A stretch of 21,513 nucleotides of DNA from JAEYLA01 sp035561315 (GCA_035561315.1 DATMXR010000042.1:1-21513), one strand, 5' to 3'; positions 1-7,713 are shown, counted from the stretch's first letter. A program made the numbers and translations. Notes: a model not told the origin generated them from the sequence alone.

Positions 1-65
1 GATCAAACCGCAGGGCGGCAGCATTACATATTCATTATGCAATTATATATGTTTATATAATTGTT

Positions 66-146
66 TGTAGGAGACGCCGCCCTCGGCGTCCCGCGTTTTA
101 TCAGGCAGGGTTCGGATCGGCTTGACAGAGGACGGCGCGCCCTACA
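66..146. repeat. 81-bp element with imperfect terminal inverted repeats
   Basis: The left end reads TGTAGGAGACGCCG. The right end, on the opposite strand, reads TGTAGGGCGCGCCG, so the ends match except for three bases in the middle. The interior contains a smaller palindrome, GACGCCGccctCGGCGTC. It has no coding capacity. It resembles the short extragenic palindromic or MITE-like repeats scattered in clostridial genomes. Only one copy is present in this window, so its repetitive nature is inferred from structure alone. Confidence 0.5.
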
Positions 147-208
147 TTTTATCCGCTCAATAAAGGAAATGCCGTTACCCCTGATCAAATCACCAGACAG
201 ATAGACTG

Positions 209-234
209 AGCGCCGGGCAGCCGCCCGGCGCTTT
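209..234. repeat. GC-rich hairpin, copy 1
   Basis: The core is AGCGCCGGGC, loop AGCC, GCCCGGCGCT, followed by TT. The same stem and loop recur at 330-357. It could act as a terminator in either direction, although its T-tract is very short. Confidence 0.6.
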
Positions 235-251
235 AGGATTATCAACAATTT

Positions 252-273
252 GCCTCCCTTGTGAAAGGGAGGC
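252..273. repeat. GCCTCCCTT/AAGGGAGGC hairpin
   Basis: A perfect 9-bp stem, GCCTCCCTT and AAGGGAGGC, encloses the loop GTGA and is followed by TTT on the plus strand. Hairpins of this GTGAAAGGG type are common extragenic repeats in gut Clostridia. A related hairpin with altered but still paired stem bases lies at 21099-21119. Confidence 0.5.
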
Positions 274-329
274 TTTCGTATTTGCGATACTCTCCAGTGA
301 GCGCATATGCCCCTAAATGGGGATGATCT

Positions 330-357
330 AAAGCGCCGGGCAGCCGCCCGGCGCTTT
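330..357 (-). terminator. Probable terminator of the CotH/VTC/DUF4956 operon
   Basis: A 12-bp perfect stem (AAAGCGCCGGGC and GCCCGGCGCTTT) has the four-base loop AGCC on the plus strand. It lies 36 bases past the stop codon of the last gene of the minus-strand operon. Only a short T-run follows, so it may act as a bidirectional or weak terminator. It duplicates the hairpin at 209-234. Confidence 0.6.
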
Positions 358-392
358 CGTGTATCCGCTAATTTGCCTGATCTCCCCCTTCG

Positions 393-1070
393 TCAGGAAA
401 CAAAATCCCCCTGGTGCGCGATCAAAGTGGCGTCGTATACGCCCTCCACGCGCAGGAACTTGTCCACGATCGCGGTTTCCTCATCCCGCAAACGGACCTC
501 GAGCGTAAGCTCCACGCCGTCGCGCTGCACGGTCCTGGAGCGGACGCGCACGCGGGGCAGCTGCTTGAGCATGTTTTTGACGGGCGCGTTCGCCGCCTCA
601 TGGAAGTGCAGAATAAGCAGGTACGGCATGCTGCCGCGCACCTTGAACACGGTAAGCAGCACCATGATGACGCCTATGATTACGGCGCCGATCACCGCCA
701 CGTCCAGAAACTGCGCGCCCAAAGCGATCCCCTCGCCCACCGCCCAGAACATGAACGTGGTGTCCATGGGGTCCTTGACCGCCGTGCGGAAACGGATGAT
801 GGACAGCGCGCCCACCATGCCCAGGCTGAACGCGACGTTGATGGAGAGCAGCATGATGACCAGGCTCGATACCATCGTGAGCATGATCAGGCTCAGGTTG
901 AACGTGCGCGAATACAGCACGCTGCCGAATGTTTTTCTGTAAATAAAAAATATGAACAAGCCGATCGCGAACGCCGCGAGCATCGTCACCAGAATTTGCA
1001 TCGGCGGCAGGGAGCTTGTGAACATCGATCGGATATCGAACGCTTTTTCAACGGCTTCAGTGGTAGGCAT
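393..1070 (-). CDS. DUF4956 family membrane protein
   Basis: This 225-residue protein has an N-terminal membrane segment at about 24-43, then a cluster of hydrophobic segments between about 55 and 145. A soluble C-terminal domain of roughly 80 residues follows (about 147-225) with alternating basic and acidic beta-like stretches. The conserved block around SLGMVGALSIIRFRTAVKDP identifies the DUF4956 family, whose biochemical function is unknown. The ATG has a good AGGAGG site nine bases upstream that overlaps the stop of the VTC gene, so the two are translationally close. It is the last gene of a three-gene operon with a CotH kinase and a VTC polyphosphate polymerase. Gene neighbourhoods of this kind recur in Bacillota and Actinomycetota. 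A role as membrane partner of the VTC enzyme, for example in anchoring or export, is inference. Confidence 0.88.
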   Translation of the reverse strand: MPTTEAVEKAFDIRSMFTSSLPPMQILVTMLAAFAIGLFIFFIYRKTFGSVLYSRTFNLSLIMLTMVSSLVIMLLSINVAFSLGMVGALSIIRFRTAVKDPMDTTFMFWAVGEGIALGAQFLDVAVIGAVIIGVIMVLLTVFKVRGSMPYLLILHFHEAANAPVKNMLKQLPRVRVRSRTVQRDGVELTLEVRLRDEETAIVDKFLRVEGVYDATLIAHQGDFVS

Positions 1071-1084
1071 GGGCAGGGTTCCTC

Positions 1085-1771
1085 CTATTCATATTTCCGG
1101 CACAGGCAGTATTTGCTGATCGCGCTGCGCTGTGCGTTTTCGAGCGGCTGCAGCAGGGTACGGATATACGCGGGCAGGTACCGGTTAAACTTGACCTCCA
1201 TCACCATGCCGTATCCCTCTATCACGGGGTACGTGGGCAGTTCCTTGTCGAACAGGGCGATGGAGCGGTACCCGGTGCGGATGTTCCTGTCGAACGTCAC
1301 GCGCACGTCCTCCACCGGGAACACGTACGGCTCTCGGTCATAGTCCACGATTACGCGGGGTTTTAAAAGCCGCGTGCGGAACGCCGCGTACATCTCGTGG
1401 GCAAAGGGCTCGCGCCGCCCCAAAAGAAACGCGCAGTTCCCCTGTATGAGCGCTTCGCATTCCTGCCGGGTGAGCGGGATGGAGTTCTTTTGAATGAACT
1501 GGCCCTCCTTGTGCTTGCGCTCCAGCTTGATGTCCGTATCCTTCAGATTATAAATGCGGATGCGGAATTTGTCCCGGTGATCGGTCCCGTCCAGCTTGTC
1601 CTGCATGGCGGAATCCATATAATCGTCAAAATACAGGCTGCGGATAAAATACTTGCCCGTTTTCTGCGCGTGTTTGTCACGGTCCAGCGTCAGCGCAAGC
1701 TTGCGGCTTAAAAGCTCATATTCCGCAAGGCTGATGAAATATTTCAACTCATGGCGGAAGGATGCGCTCAA
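1085..1771 (-). CDS. VTC domain polyphosphate polymerase
   Basis: This 228-residue protein is essentially one VTC domain, the triphosphate-tunnel fold that in yeast Vtc4 makes polyphosphate from ATP. Visible tunnel residues are RHELKY (6-11), RSLYFD (44-49), KFRIRIY with R70 and R72, KLERKHK with E84, K86 and K88, YDREPYV with R146, and MEVKF with E192 and K194. The basic and acidic set expected for phosphate and metal binding is therefore intact. The start is TTG, chosen because AAGGAGGTG stands seven bases before it. Its TTGA overlaps the stop of the upstream CotH gene by four bases, which implies translational coupling. There is no signal peptide or membrane segment, so the enzyme should be cytoplasmic and may dock to the DUF4956 protein encoded next. 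Product and chain length are not proven by sequence. Confidence 0.9.
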   Translation of the reverse strand: MSASFRHELKYFISLAEYELLSRKLALTLDRDKHAQKTGKYFIRSLYFDDYMDSAMQDKLDGTDHRDKFRIRIYNLKDTDIKLERKHKEGQFIQKNSIPLTRQECEALIQGNCAFLLGRREPFAHEMYAAFRTRLLKPRVIVDYDREPYVFPVEDVRVTFDRNIRTGYRSIALFDKELPTYPVIEGYGMVMEVKFNRYLPAYIRTLLQPLENAQRSAISKYCLCRKYE

Positions 1772-4767
1772 GAGAACACCTCCTTCATGTACGCGTCCGA
1801 AAGGCCAAGCTCCTGCTGCAGCTGCGCCTTGATGACGTCGGGGCGCTTCTGCGCGAACTCCTTCAGGTACGCGATATTGCTTTGGAAGGATTTATAGCTG
1901 CCCAAATTTTCATCGTGCTGCGGCATGTCCCGAAACGTCGCGCCGTTGAATTTTTCCCGCTCGCGGGCGATTTCGCCATCCACCGTGGCGGCCAGCTCGT
2001 CGATCAATGCGATCACGCGGTCCGGCGCGTAAACGGTGTCCATGATTTGTGCAAACCTCCGGCAGAACGCGTCCTTCCAATCCGCGTTCTTTAAAAGCGC
2101 GTTGAACAGGCCGGAGGCCGCGGGCACGCTCCCGCGGCGGTTGGTGACCGTCGTATGGTTGTAATTGTTCCAGCCCCAGCAGAAATCGTAATAGATCCAC
2201 TTCCATTTGCCGCCGGGCAGCTTGTAGTACTGGATGTTCGCGTAATCCGTGTTCGCCACGTACAGCTCGCAGATCATGTAATCCATAAAGCTTTCTACGT
2301 CCATGCGGTCCGCGACGTACCGATAATGTTCGCGGCTGGAAAGATCGTGGCTGTTCACATAATCCATCAGCGCGGCCCATTCCGCCTTGCTGCCGTGCGA
2401 AAGGAGCGAGCTTGACTTCATGATGTCCATATTGTCCGCGTCTTCGGTGTTTTCATGCTGGGCCACGAAGAACCGGCTGCGCTTTTCCTTCATGAAATAA
2501 ACGCCCCAGTATTCGCCGTTTAAATACATCACATAGGGCTTGTACGCCTGCACCAGCACGTTGACGTCCGTGCCCTCCAGAAGGCCGCTCGAAAGCTCGT
2601 CGCGTATCTTGCTGCGGTTCTGGTCCTGCGCGCCCGCGCGCAGCGAAAGGGATTTATACGAGGTATACGGCCTGTTTTCAAAGAAGGCGTAATCGAGCGT
2701 ATTATTGCCGTATTCCGAGCGGGCGAGGATATTGAAGCCCTTCTGCGCGCGCCCGCGCCCGTACCCCCCCGCGATACGGACGGCGACGTCCTGTGAAAAC
2801 GCCTGCCGCCTGTCGTCCCCAAACACGGCGAAGTTCGCCGGGCGCTCCCATTGGGACTGCGCCTCCTCCCCGTCCGTCCCTTTGCCCTTATAGAAGTTGG
2901 AGCTGAGGAGCGCATCGCCATAGGGAAGGTCCGGGTCGTAGTTTTCGCCGTAGGCGTATATGCCCGTCTTTTCGTCCCACAGGTTCTTCGGGTCCGTCAC
3001 GAGCGTAAGTATCGGAAGCGTGTGGTTCACGTCGTCCCCCGTGAACAGGAACGTGCCCGTGGCGGCGCTGCCGGTGATGTACCCGTCCCGCACGGAAACG
3101 GCGCGGACGACCGTGTTGTGCTCGAGCGGAATGGGCCCCGTATATCGGGTGGAGTTTTGCGTGGGGGCCGTGGAGTCCGTGGTGTAGTAAATGGTTTCGT
3201 TGGCCTTGGCGGAAAGCTCCAGCGCGATAGCGCCTTCATATACGCCGGGCACCATGGAAAACGCGGGTACGGCCGTAATACCCAGGGAGCCCTGCCCGTT
3301 CGCCGCCCCCGGCGTGGGGGAGGCGTAATAAAGCAGCTTCCCGTTTGAGCGGCCTAAGGATACGTCCGCGCCCGTCTTACCAAGCTGGAGCTTGTCGAGG
3401 AGCTCTCCCTCAGGCGAGTATAACAGCACCACGTCCCCGGCGGCGGAGAGGGAAAAGTTGGTCTCCAGCGTTTTTTTTTGCGTGTCCTTCACGTCGTTCC
3501 CGGTCGCAAGCACCACATAATAGCTATTGGGCGCGATGGTGACGTCCGGGAACCGCCAGAGCGCCGGGTTGTTGGGGTTGTCCGAAAGCGCGTAGCCGGA
3601 AAGGTTGACAGGCTCGGATGAGGAATTGTAAAGCTCGATCCAGTCCGGCGTGGCATTGTTTTCCGTATAGGAGCCGGCGTTGTTGCCCATGACCTCCGAA
3701 AGAAGCAAAGCGCCCGTCGGCAGGGCGCTCGTGCTGTTGAAGGCCGCAAACCCGTCCTCCGTATTGGGGTAGCCCGGCGTGGGCTGTGCCATGGGCTGAA
3801 ATTCCCCCGTGCCGTCCGGCACGCGCGCCATGCTGATATCCGCCTGCTGCTCCGTATAGGCAAAGCTGTCGATTATACCGCCCTTCCGGTCCGAAAACAC
3901 CACGCTTTCCGCGTAGGCGCGCAGGGAAAACGGGGCGTTCAATACGCCGTCAATAAGGCCGTCCCTTCCCGAACAATAAATGAGCAGCACACCGTTCGCG
4001 GGGATTTTGGTGCCCTCCGGGAACACCCATTTCATGGGCTGGTTTTCTTCATCGGAAAGCCCGCAGCCCGAAATATCCGCTTCCTGCCCGGTGGTGTTAT
4101 ATAGTTCCACCCAATCCGGGTAATCGCCCTGCGGGCCGGGCAACGTGGTCGCGTTGCTGGCCATGAACTCGTTGATGCGCACGCCGTTGTCCACCGTGTT
4201 GACTTGCAGCGTTTCCCGGTACTGCGCGGCGCCTTCCTCCGTATTCGGGAAGCCGGGGGAAAGAAGCGCCGTTTCCTGCCAGCTCCCGTCCGCGGCGCGC
4301 ATCAGCGCGGTACCCGCGGCGGCGCTTTTTAATTCCATGCTGTCTATGGGGCGGCCGGTGGCGTTGCTGAATATCAGCTGATCGGAAGCGGACAGCTTGA
4401 AGGAAGCGTGGAGCGGGCCGTCCAATGCATTGCCCGAGCAGAACACCACCAGATAGCCGTTCGCGGGGATGACCGTACCGCTGGGGAACGCCCACTTGGC
4501 GGCGGCCAGCATATCGTCCGTCAGGCCGTAGCCCGAAATATCCGCCGGGACGCCGGCGCTGTTGTAAAGCTCGATCCAATCCGGAAAATCGCCGTTTTCG
4601 TCGGGCACGGCGCCCTTGTTGGATGTCATGACCTCGTTGATGCGGACCGTTCCGCCCGCGGCCGCCCCGCCGCCGGGCGTGCTTCCGCTAAATTTAAATA
4701 CGACAAAAAGTCCTGCCGCGCACAGCAAGACCACAAAAAAAAGCAGCGGAACACGTTTCAGGTTCAA
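1768..4767 (-). CDS. Secreted CotH kinase family protein with three lamin-tail domains
   Basis: A hydrophobic N-terminal segment (VPLLFFVVLLCAAGLFVVF) acts as signal or anchor. Three lamin-tail domains follow, from about residues 39, 194 and 352, each with an (I/L)xE(V/F)M..N opening and a PDW(I/V)ELYN motif. Next come a chitobiase-C-like beta domain (about 499-572, with YYTTDSTAPT) and a CotH kinase domain from about 580 to the C terminus. The CotH part shows RIAGGYGRGRAQKGF and WKWIYYDFCWGWN, whose Asp near residue 860 fits the metal-binding Asp of the family. CotH proteins are atypical kinases that phosphorylate spore-coat or secreted proteins. Here the domains imply an outward-facing enzyme attached to the envelope. 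The TTG at 4767 is preferred because AAAGGGG lies about eight bases before it; an in-frame GTG at 4776 is the alternative. The stop overlaps the VTC start. Confidence 0.9.
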   Translation of the reverse strand: MNLKRVPLLFFVVLLCAAGLFVVFKFSGSTPGGGAAAGGTVRINEVMTSNKGAVPDENGDFPDWIELYNSAGVPADISGYGLTDDMLAAAKWAFPSGTVIPANGYLVVFCSGNALDGPLHASFKLSASDQLIFSNATGRPIDSMELKSAAAGTALMRAADGSWQETALLSPGFPNTEEGAAQYRETLQVNTVDNGVRINEFMASNATTLPGPQGDYPDWVELYNTTGQEADISGCGLSDEENQPMKWVFPEGTKIPANGVLLIYCSGRDGLIDGVLNAPFSLRAYAESVVFSDRKGGIIDSFAYTEQQADISMARVPDGTGEFQPMAQPTPGYPNTEDGFAAFNSTSALPTGALLLSEVMGNNAGSYTENNATPDWIELYNSSSEPVNLSGYALSDNPNNPALWRFPDVTIAPNSYYVVLATGNDVKDTQKKTLETNFSLSAAGDVVLLYSPEGELLDKLQLGKTGADVSLGRSNGKLLYYASPTPGAANGQGSLGITAVPAFSMVPGVYEGAIALELSAKANETIYYTTDSTAPTQNSTRYTGPIPLEHNTVVRAVSVRDGYITGSAATGTFLFTGDDVNHTLPILTLVTDPKNLWDEKTGIYAYGENYDPDLPYGDALLSSNFYKGKGTDGEEAQSQWERPANFAVFGDDRRQAFSQDVAVRIAGGYGRGRAQKGFNILARSEYGNNTLDYAFFENRPYTSYKSLSLRAGAQDQNRSKIRDELSSGLLEGTDVNVLVQAYKPYVMYLNGEYWGVYFMKEKRSRFFVAQHENTEDADNMDIMKSSSLLSHGSKAEWAALMDYVNSHDLSSREHYRYVADRMDVESFMDYMICELYVANTDYANIQYYKLPGGKWKWIYYDFCWGWNNYNHTTVTNRRGSVPAASGLFNALLKNADWKDAFCRRFAQIMDTVYAPDRVIALIDELAATVDGEIAREREKFNGATFRDMPQHDENLGSYKSFQSNIAYLKEFAQKRPDVIKAQLQQELGLSDAYMKEVFS

Positions 4768-4806
4768 GAGAGGCACCCCTTTATACAGGCGACGCTCGCC
4801 TGTCCT

Positions 4807-4833
4807 GCGGCCCGTGCATTACAAACGGGCCGC
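4807..4833 (-). promoter_or_regulatory. Leader hairpin upstream of the CotH operon
   Basis: A perfect 9-bp stem (GCGGCCCGT and ACGGGCCGC) with a 9-base loop lies 40 bases before the CotH start. A second small palindrome, GGCGA/TCGCC, lies at 4789-4801. Just upstream on the minus strand is the -10-like TATGAT, with no convincing -35 box. The hairpin would sit in the 5' leader of the transcript. Whether it regulates is unknown. Confidence 0.3.
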
Positions 4834-4933
4834 GTTATCATACGTTTTTTTCTGCATGTAGTGTACCACAAAGCGCCGGGCCTGAACATGTATGGAGGCA
4901 AAATTCATAAAATGTTCGTTAAGCGCGTGTCAG

Positions 4934-4960
4934 GTATGGGTTCGGGGGCAGCGCCCCCAA
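4934..4960 (-). terminator. GC hairpin after the AI-2E family gene
   Basis: GGGGGC AGC GCCCCC (4944-4958) lies immediately past the stop at 4965, preceded on the plus strand by GTATGGGTTC. There is no T-tract, so it is not a textbook terminator. The same GTATGGGTTC plus hairpin arrangement appears between rlmB and sigH at about 10885-10942, which points to a small extragenic repeat family. Confidence 0.4.
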
Positions 4961-4964
4961 CGCT

Positions 4965-6128
4965 TCAGGGCCGCTCCTCCGGCGGGCCGATCGCGTTCTC
5001 GCGCGTGCGCACCCATTCGCGGACGAGCCGGTAAACGACCGCCATCACGGGCGTCCCCAGCAGCATCCCCCAGATGCCGAACAGGCCGCCGCCCACGATC
5101 ACGCTCATCAGCACCCACAGGCCGGAGAGGCCCACCGCATTGCCGACCACGCGCGGATAAATGAGGTTGCTTTCAAGCTGCTGCAAAATAATGATGAATA
5201 CCACGAACCACACGGCCTGCATGGGTTCTATCACAAGCAGTATGACGGCGCAGGGGATCGTGCCTATGAGCGGGCCCAGTATGGGAATGAGCGCCGTCAC
5301 GGCGATGATGGTGCTGATCAAAAGCGCATAGTGCATGTTGAATATCGTCATGCCGATAAAGCACAGCACGCCGAGTATCACCGCCTCCACAAGCTGGCCC
5401 GCGATAAAGCGGCTGAATATGCCGTTGGCCATATGCAGCACCTCGCTTACGCGGCGCGTGGTCTTCGGGCCGAACACAACGGCGCAGAGCCGCCGCGCCT
5501 GTACCAGGAGCTTATCCTTGTTGTAGAGCATGAATATGGAGAGCATGACGGAAAGCGCGAACTGGTACACGCCCGTAGTCAGCCCCACCGTGAATGTCAG
5601 GGCTCCGCTGACGGCTTTGCCCAATATCCCCTGTATGAACGTGATCAGCTGCTCCCAAAGGTTCATTACCACCGCGCCGACCTCCGGGTTTATGGCAAGG
5701 GCGGACTGTATACCGTCCGACCATACCTGGAAGCGGTTGAGATAGCCCGAAAAATTCGTGGCCAGCATGATGATGCTTTCCACCACGCGCGGCACGATGA
5801 GCGCGACCGTGCCCACGAGAGCCGCAAGCGCCACAAGGTACGCGCACAGCATGCTGACGATGCGCCACGCGCGCCGCAGGCCCGGCCTGCGGTGGCGCTC
5901 CCATTTGGGAAACACCTTGTACTGGAAAAAGCGCAGGGGGAGGTTGACCACATACGCCACGGCAACCGCCACGAATACGGGCGAGAGCACATGGAGCACC
6001 GAGCCCGCCGCCGCCCAGAGACCGTCGATACGGTAGAGCAGCATCAGCAGCACGACCGTATAGGTGATCAGCAGGAGATATTTCCGCATCCGCGTCTTTT
6101 TGTGCCGTGGGGGGGTTGGCTTTTCCAT
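4965..6128 (-). CDS. AI-2E family (PerM/YdiK-type) membrane transporter
   Basis: This 387-residue protein has a basic N terminus and about eight hydrophobic segments. Two lie at about 17-35 and 45-65, two more at about 95-125 and 180-205, and a dense group runs from about 245 to 375. The family signature appears as ALIPILGPLIGTIPC near 280-295 and as QQLESNLIYPRVVG, which is typical of the C-terminal half. The family is widespread. Members are proposed to export autoinducer-2 or to act as Na+/H+-linked transporters, so the substrate here cannot be named. The ATG has AAGAGG six bases before it. The gene is the last of the minus-strand run that begins at sigH, 27 bases after the uridine kinase stop. 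Confidence 0.9.
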   Translation of the reverse strand: MEKPTPPRHKKTRMRKYLLLITYTVVLLMLLYRIDGLWAAAGSVLHVLSPVFVAVAVAYVVNLPLRFFQYKVFPKWERHRRPGLRRAWRIVSMLCAYLVALAALVGTVALIVPRVVESIIMLATNFSGYLNRFQVWSDGIQSALAINPEVGAVVMNLWEQLITFIQGILGKAVSGALTFTVGLTTGVYQFALSVMLSIFMLYNKDKLLVQARRLCAVVFGPKTTRRVSEVLHMANGIFSRFIAGQLVEAVILGVLCFIGMTIFNMHYALLISTIIAVTALIPILGPLIGTIPCAVILLVIEPMQAVWFVVFIIILQQLESNLIYPRVVGNAVGLSGLWVLMSVIVGGGLFGIWGMLLGTPVMAVVYRLVREWVRTRENAIGPPEERP

Positions 6129-6155
6129 TGAAACCTCTTGCTCCGGCAGCGCCGT

Positions 6156-6818
6156 TTAATCCGCGCAGGCCTGCGGCTGTTTCTGCGCGCCGTCCTTGTC
6201 AAACCGCTCGGCCAGCACCTTGGCCGTTAAGTACGCGCTGACCGCGTCTATGGCCAGCACGTTCTTGCCGCCGCGCATCACCGCAAAATCCGCATCCTGG
6301 ATGTATTTCATGATATACTGCTCGTTCATGGGCTTGACGGTGGAAAGGTACTGCTCCCTGATGTTGTCGATGTCCCTTCCCCGCTCCCGGATGTCCCGGC
6401 GGATGCGCCTGAGCAGGCAGACGTCCACGTCCACATGCATGTACACCTTTAAGGACATCATGGCGCACAGCCTCTCGTCCCGGAACATATGGATGCCCTC
6501 CAATAGCAGCACATCCGAAGGTTCGATCAGAAGCGTATCCCGGTCCGAACGCCTGTGCTGCGAATAATCGTAGCCCTTGGTGGTGATGGGCCTGTTTGAA
6601 GCGAGCGTCAGCACGTCCTGGTACAGCGCGTCATGGTCGAAAGCGGCCGGCTCGTCATAGTTGATGCGCGCCCGCTGCTCGAACGGGAGATCGGGATGAT
6701 CCCGGTAGTAACAATCCTGCCCGATGATGTGGCAGCTGCACGAAAGCGAGTCCCTGATGCGTTTTGCAAGCGTGCTCTTCCCGCTGCCGCTCATGCCGCA
6801 TATCCCCACTATGACCAT
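6156..6818 (-). CDS. Uridine kinase family P-loop kinase
   Basis: This 220-residue protein starts MVIVGICGMSGSGKST, with the Walker A motif at 8-16. It continues with NYDEPAAFD, the uridine-kinase/phosphoribulokinase-type motif, and with LLLEGIHMF as the Walker B region. It probably phosphorylates uridine or a related nucleoside with ATP or GTP in pyrimidine salvage. The ATG at 6818 is chosen because GGGAGGA precedes it by about five bases. The frame stays open for another 78 codons upstream, but that extension is Arg-rich, overlaps the lipoprotein gene and has no family similarity. The arms R-R-I-R-R-D and the DADFAV segment near the C terminus fit the family. Close relatives that act on other small molecules cannot be excluded. 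Confidence 0.85.
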   Translation of the reverse strand: MVIVGICGMSGSGKSTLAKRIRDSLSCSCHIIGQDCYYRDHPDLPFEQRARINYDEPAAFDHDALYQDVLTLASNRPITTKGYDYSQHRRSDRDTLLIEPSDVLLLEGIHMFRDERLCAMMSLKVYMHVDVDVCLLRRIRRDIRERGRDIDNIREQYLSTVKPMNEQYIMKYIQDADFAVMRGGKNVLAIDAVSAYLTAKVLAERFDKDGAQKQPQACAD

Positions 6819-6891
6819 ATCTTCCTCCCATTTTATGCGCGGACGAAGCCCTAAAATGCGGCTCCCCCGCGCGCCATCCTTATTCTTCCCC

Positions 6892-7668
6892 CTACATGCC
6901 GAACGCGCGGAAACGGATCTCCTTTGTCTGTTCCGCAAGCCCCTCGACCGGAAGCGCCTGCAGATGCACGACAAACGCCGCGTCCTCCCCCGGCTGCAGC
7001 ACGGCGTTCCTGGTAAAATACCAGACGCCCAGGAGCTTATTTTGTTCGCCATAGAACGCGGCGTATACCATATTCAGTCCGCACGGCTTTGCGCCGGGGT
7101 TCTTGAGGCTGCCCGAAAGCGTAGAAAACCCGGGATAATTCTGTATCAGCCGCGCGTCCGCCACGGCGAGCGGCTGCGGGGACTGCGCCGCGGCAACCGC
7201 GGTAAGCTCGGCCGTGACGGTAAGATTTTCCGGCGCGCCCTGCGCGTCGTCATACGGCAGCCAGAGCGTGCAGTAGCCAGATTCCCCCGGCAGCACGACA
7301 TCCTGCTCCGCCGCGACGGGCGTGAAATCGCTCGTCTGGGACTTGCCGGAATAGGAGAACGTAAAAGAAGCGCCCGCAAGCGTCACGGGCTCGCTCCCCT
7401 GATTTTGATAGGCGACGCCGCCGTAGAGCGTGCCGGGGAAATACCAGGCCGCGCTGTCCGTGACAGCGACGGCCACGCCCGCTTTCGCCGTAAAAGAAGC
7501 GGGAGATTCGTCCGGCCGGGCTTGCCCGTTATCCGGGGATACGGGCGGCGCGTCTGCGGCGGCCGCGCCGATTTCGAGCGTATCCGTCGGCTCCTGCTTC
7601 TTTGCGCAGCCCGCAAAAAGGAGCAGCAGCGCCATGAGCATGGCCGCCCGGCGTATGAAGTTTCGCAT
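6892..7668 (-). CDS. Lipoprotein of unknown function
   Basis: This 258-residue protein has a classic lipoprotein signal. A basic start is followed by a leucine-rich core and the lipobox LFAGC, with the lipidated cysteine at 21. After a short polar linker, the mature part looks like two beta-sandwich units. One covers about 60-150 (NQGSEPVTLAGASFTFSYSG and a G-rich turn). The other covers about 170-258, with LSGSLKNPG, VYAAFYGEQNKLLGVW and LQPGEDAAF, a pattern like FxLYD-type extracellular domains. No catalytic motif is visible. AAAGGAGG stands eight bases before the ATG. It lies 45 bases after pgcA and 73 bases before the uridine kinase gene, so it is probably in the sigH-radC-pgcA transcript. 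It should sit on the outer face of the membrane. Its role is not recognised. Confidence 0.75.
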   Translation of the reverse strand: MRNFIRRAAMLMALLLLFAGCAKKQEPTDTLEIGAAAADAPPVSPDNGQARPDESPASFTAKAGVAVAVTDSAAWYFPGTLYGGVAYQNQGSEPVTLAGASFTFSYSGKSQTSDFTPVAAEQDVVLPGESGYCTLWLPYDDAQGAPENLTVTAELTAVAAAQSPQPLAVADARLIQNYPGFSTLSGSLKNPGAKPCGLNMVYAAFYGEQNKLLGVWYFTRNAVLQPGEDAAFVVHLQALPVEGLAEQTKEIRFRAFGM

Positions 7669-7713
7669 CGCTTCCGCCTCCTTTCAGGTGGGTTTGGGTA
7701 TGGCCGGGTCCGC

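Larger units (their letters stand above)
1..392. other. Gene-free region with small repeats and hairpins
   Basis: No convincing coding region is visible here. The reading frames that exist are rich in Arg and lack ribosome binding sites. The stretch holds an AT-rich start, an 81-bp inverted-repeat element (66-146), two copies of one GC-rich hairpin (209-234 and 330-357) and a third hairpin (252-273). The copy at 330-357 lies just downstream of the minus-strand operon that ends at 393 and probably terminates it. Confidence 0.7.

Noticed and set aside
24..248. A 74-codon minus-strand frame at the left end.
   Set aside because: It spans the 81-bp inverted-repeat element and one hairpin, is Arg-rich and has no start signal.
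6819..7052. A 78-codon N-terminal extension of the uridine kinase frame.
   Set aside because: It is Arg-rich, overlaps the lipoprotein gene and has no family similarity. A good Shine-Dalgarno sits before the ATG at 6818, where the P-loop domain begins.
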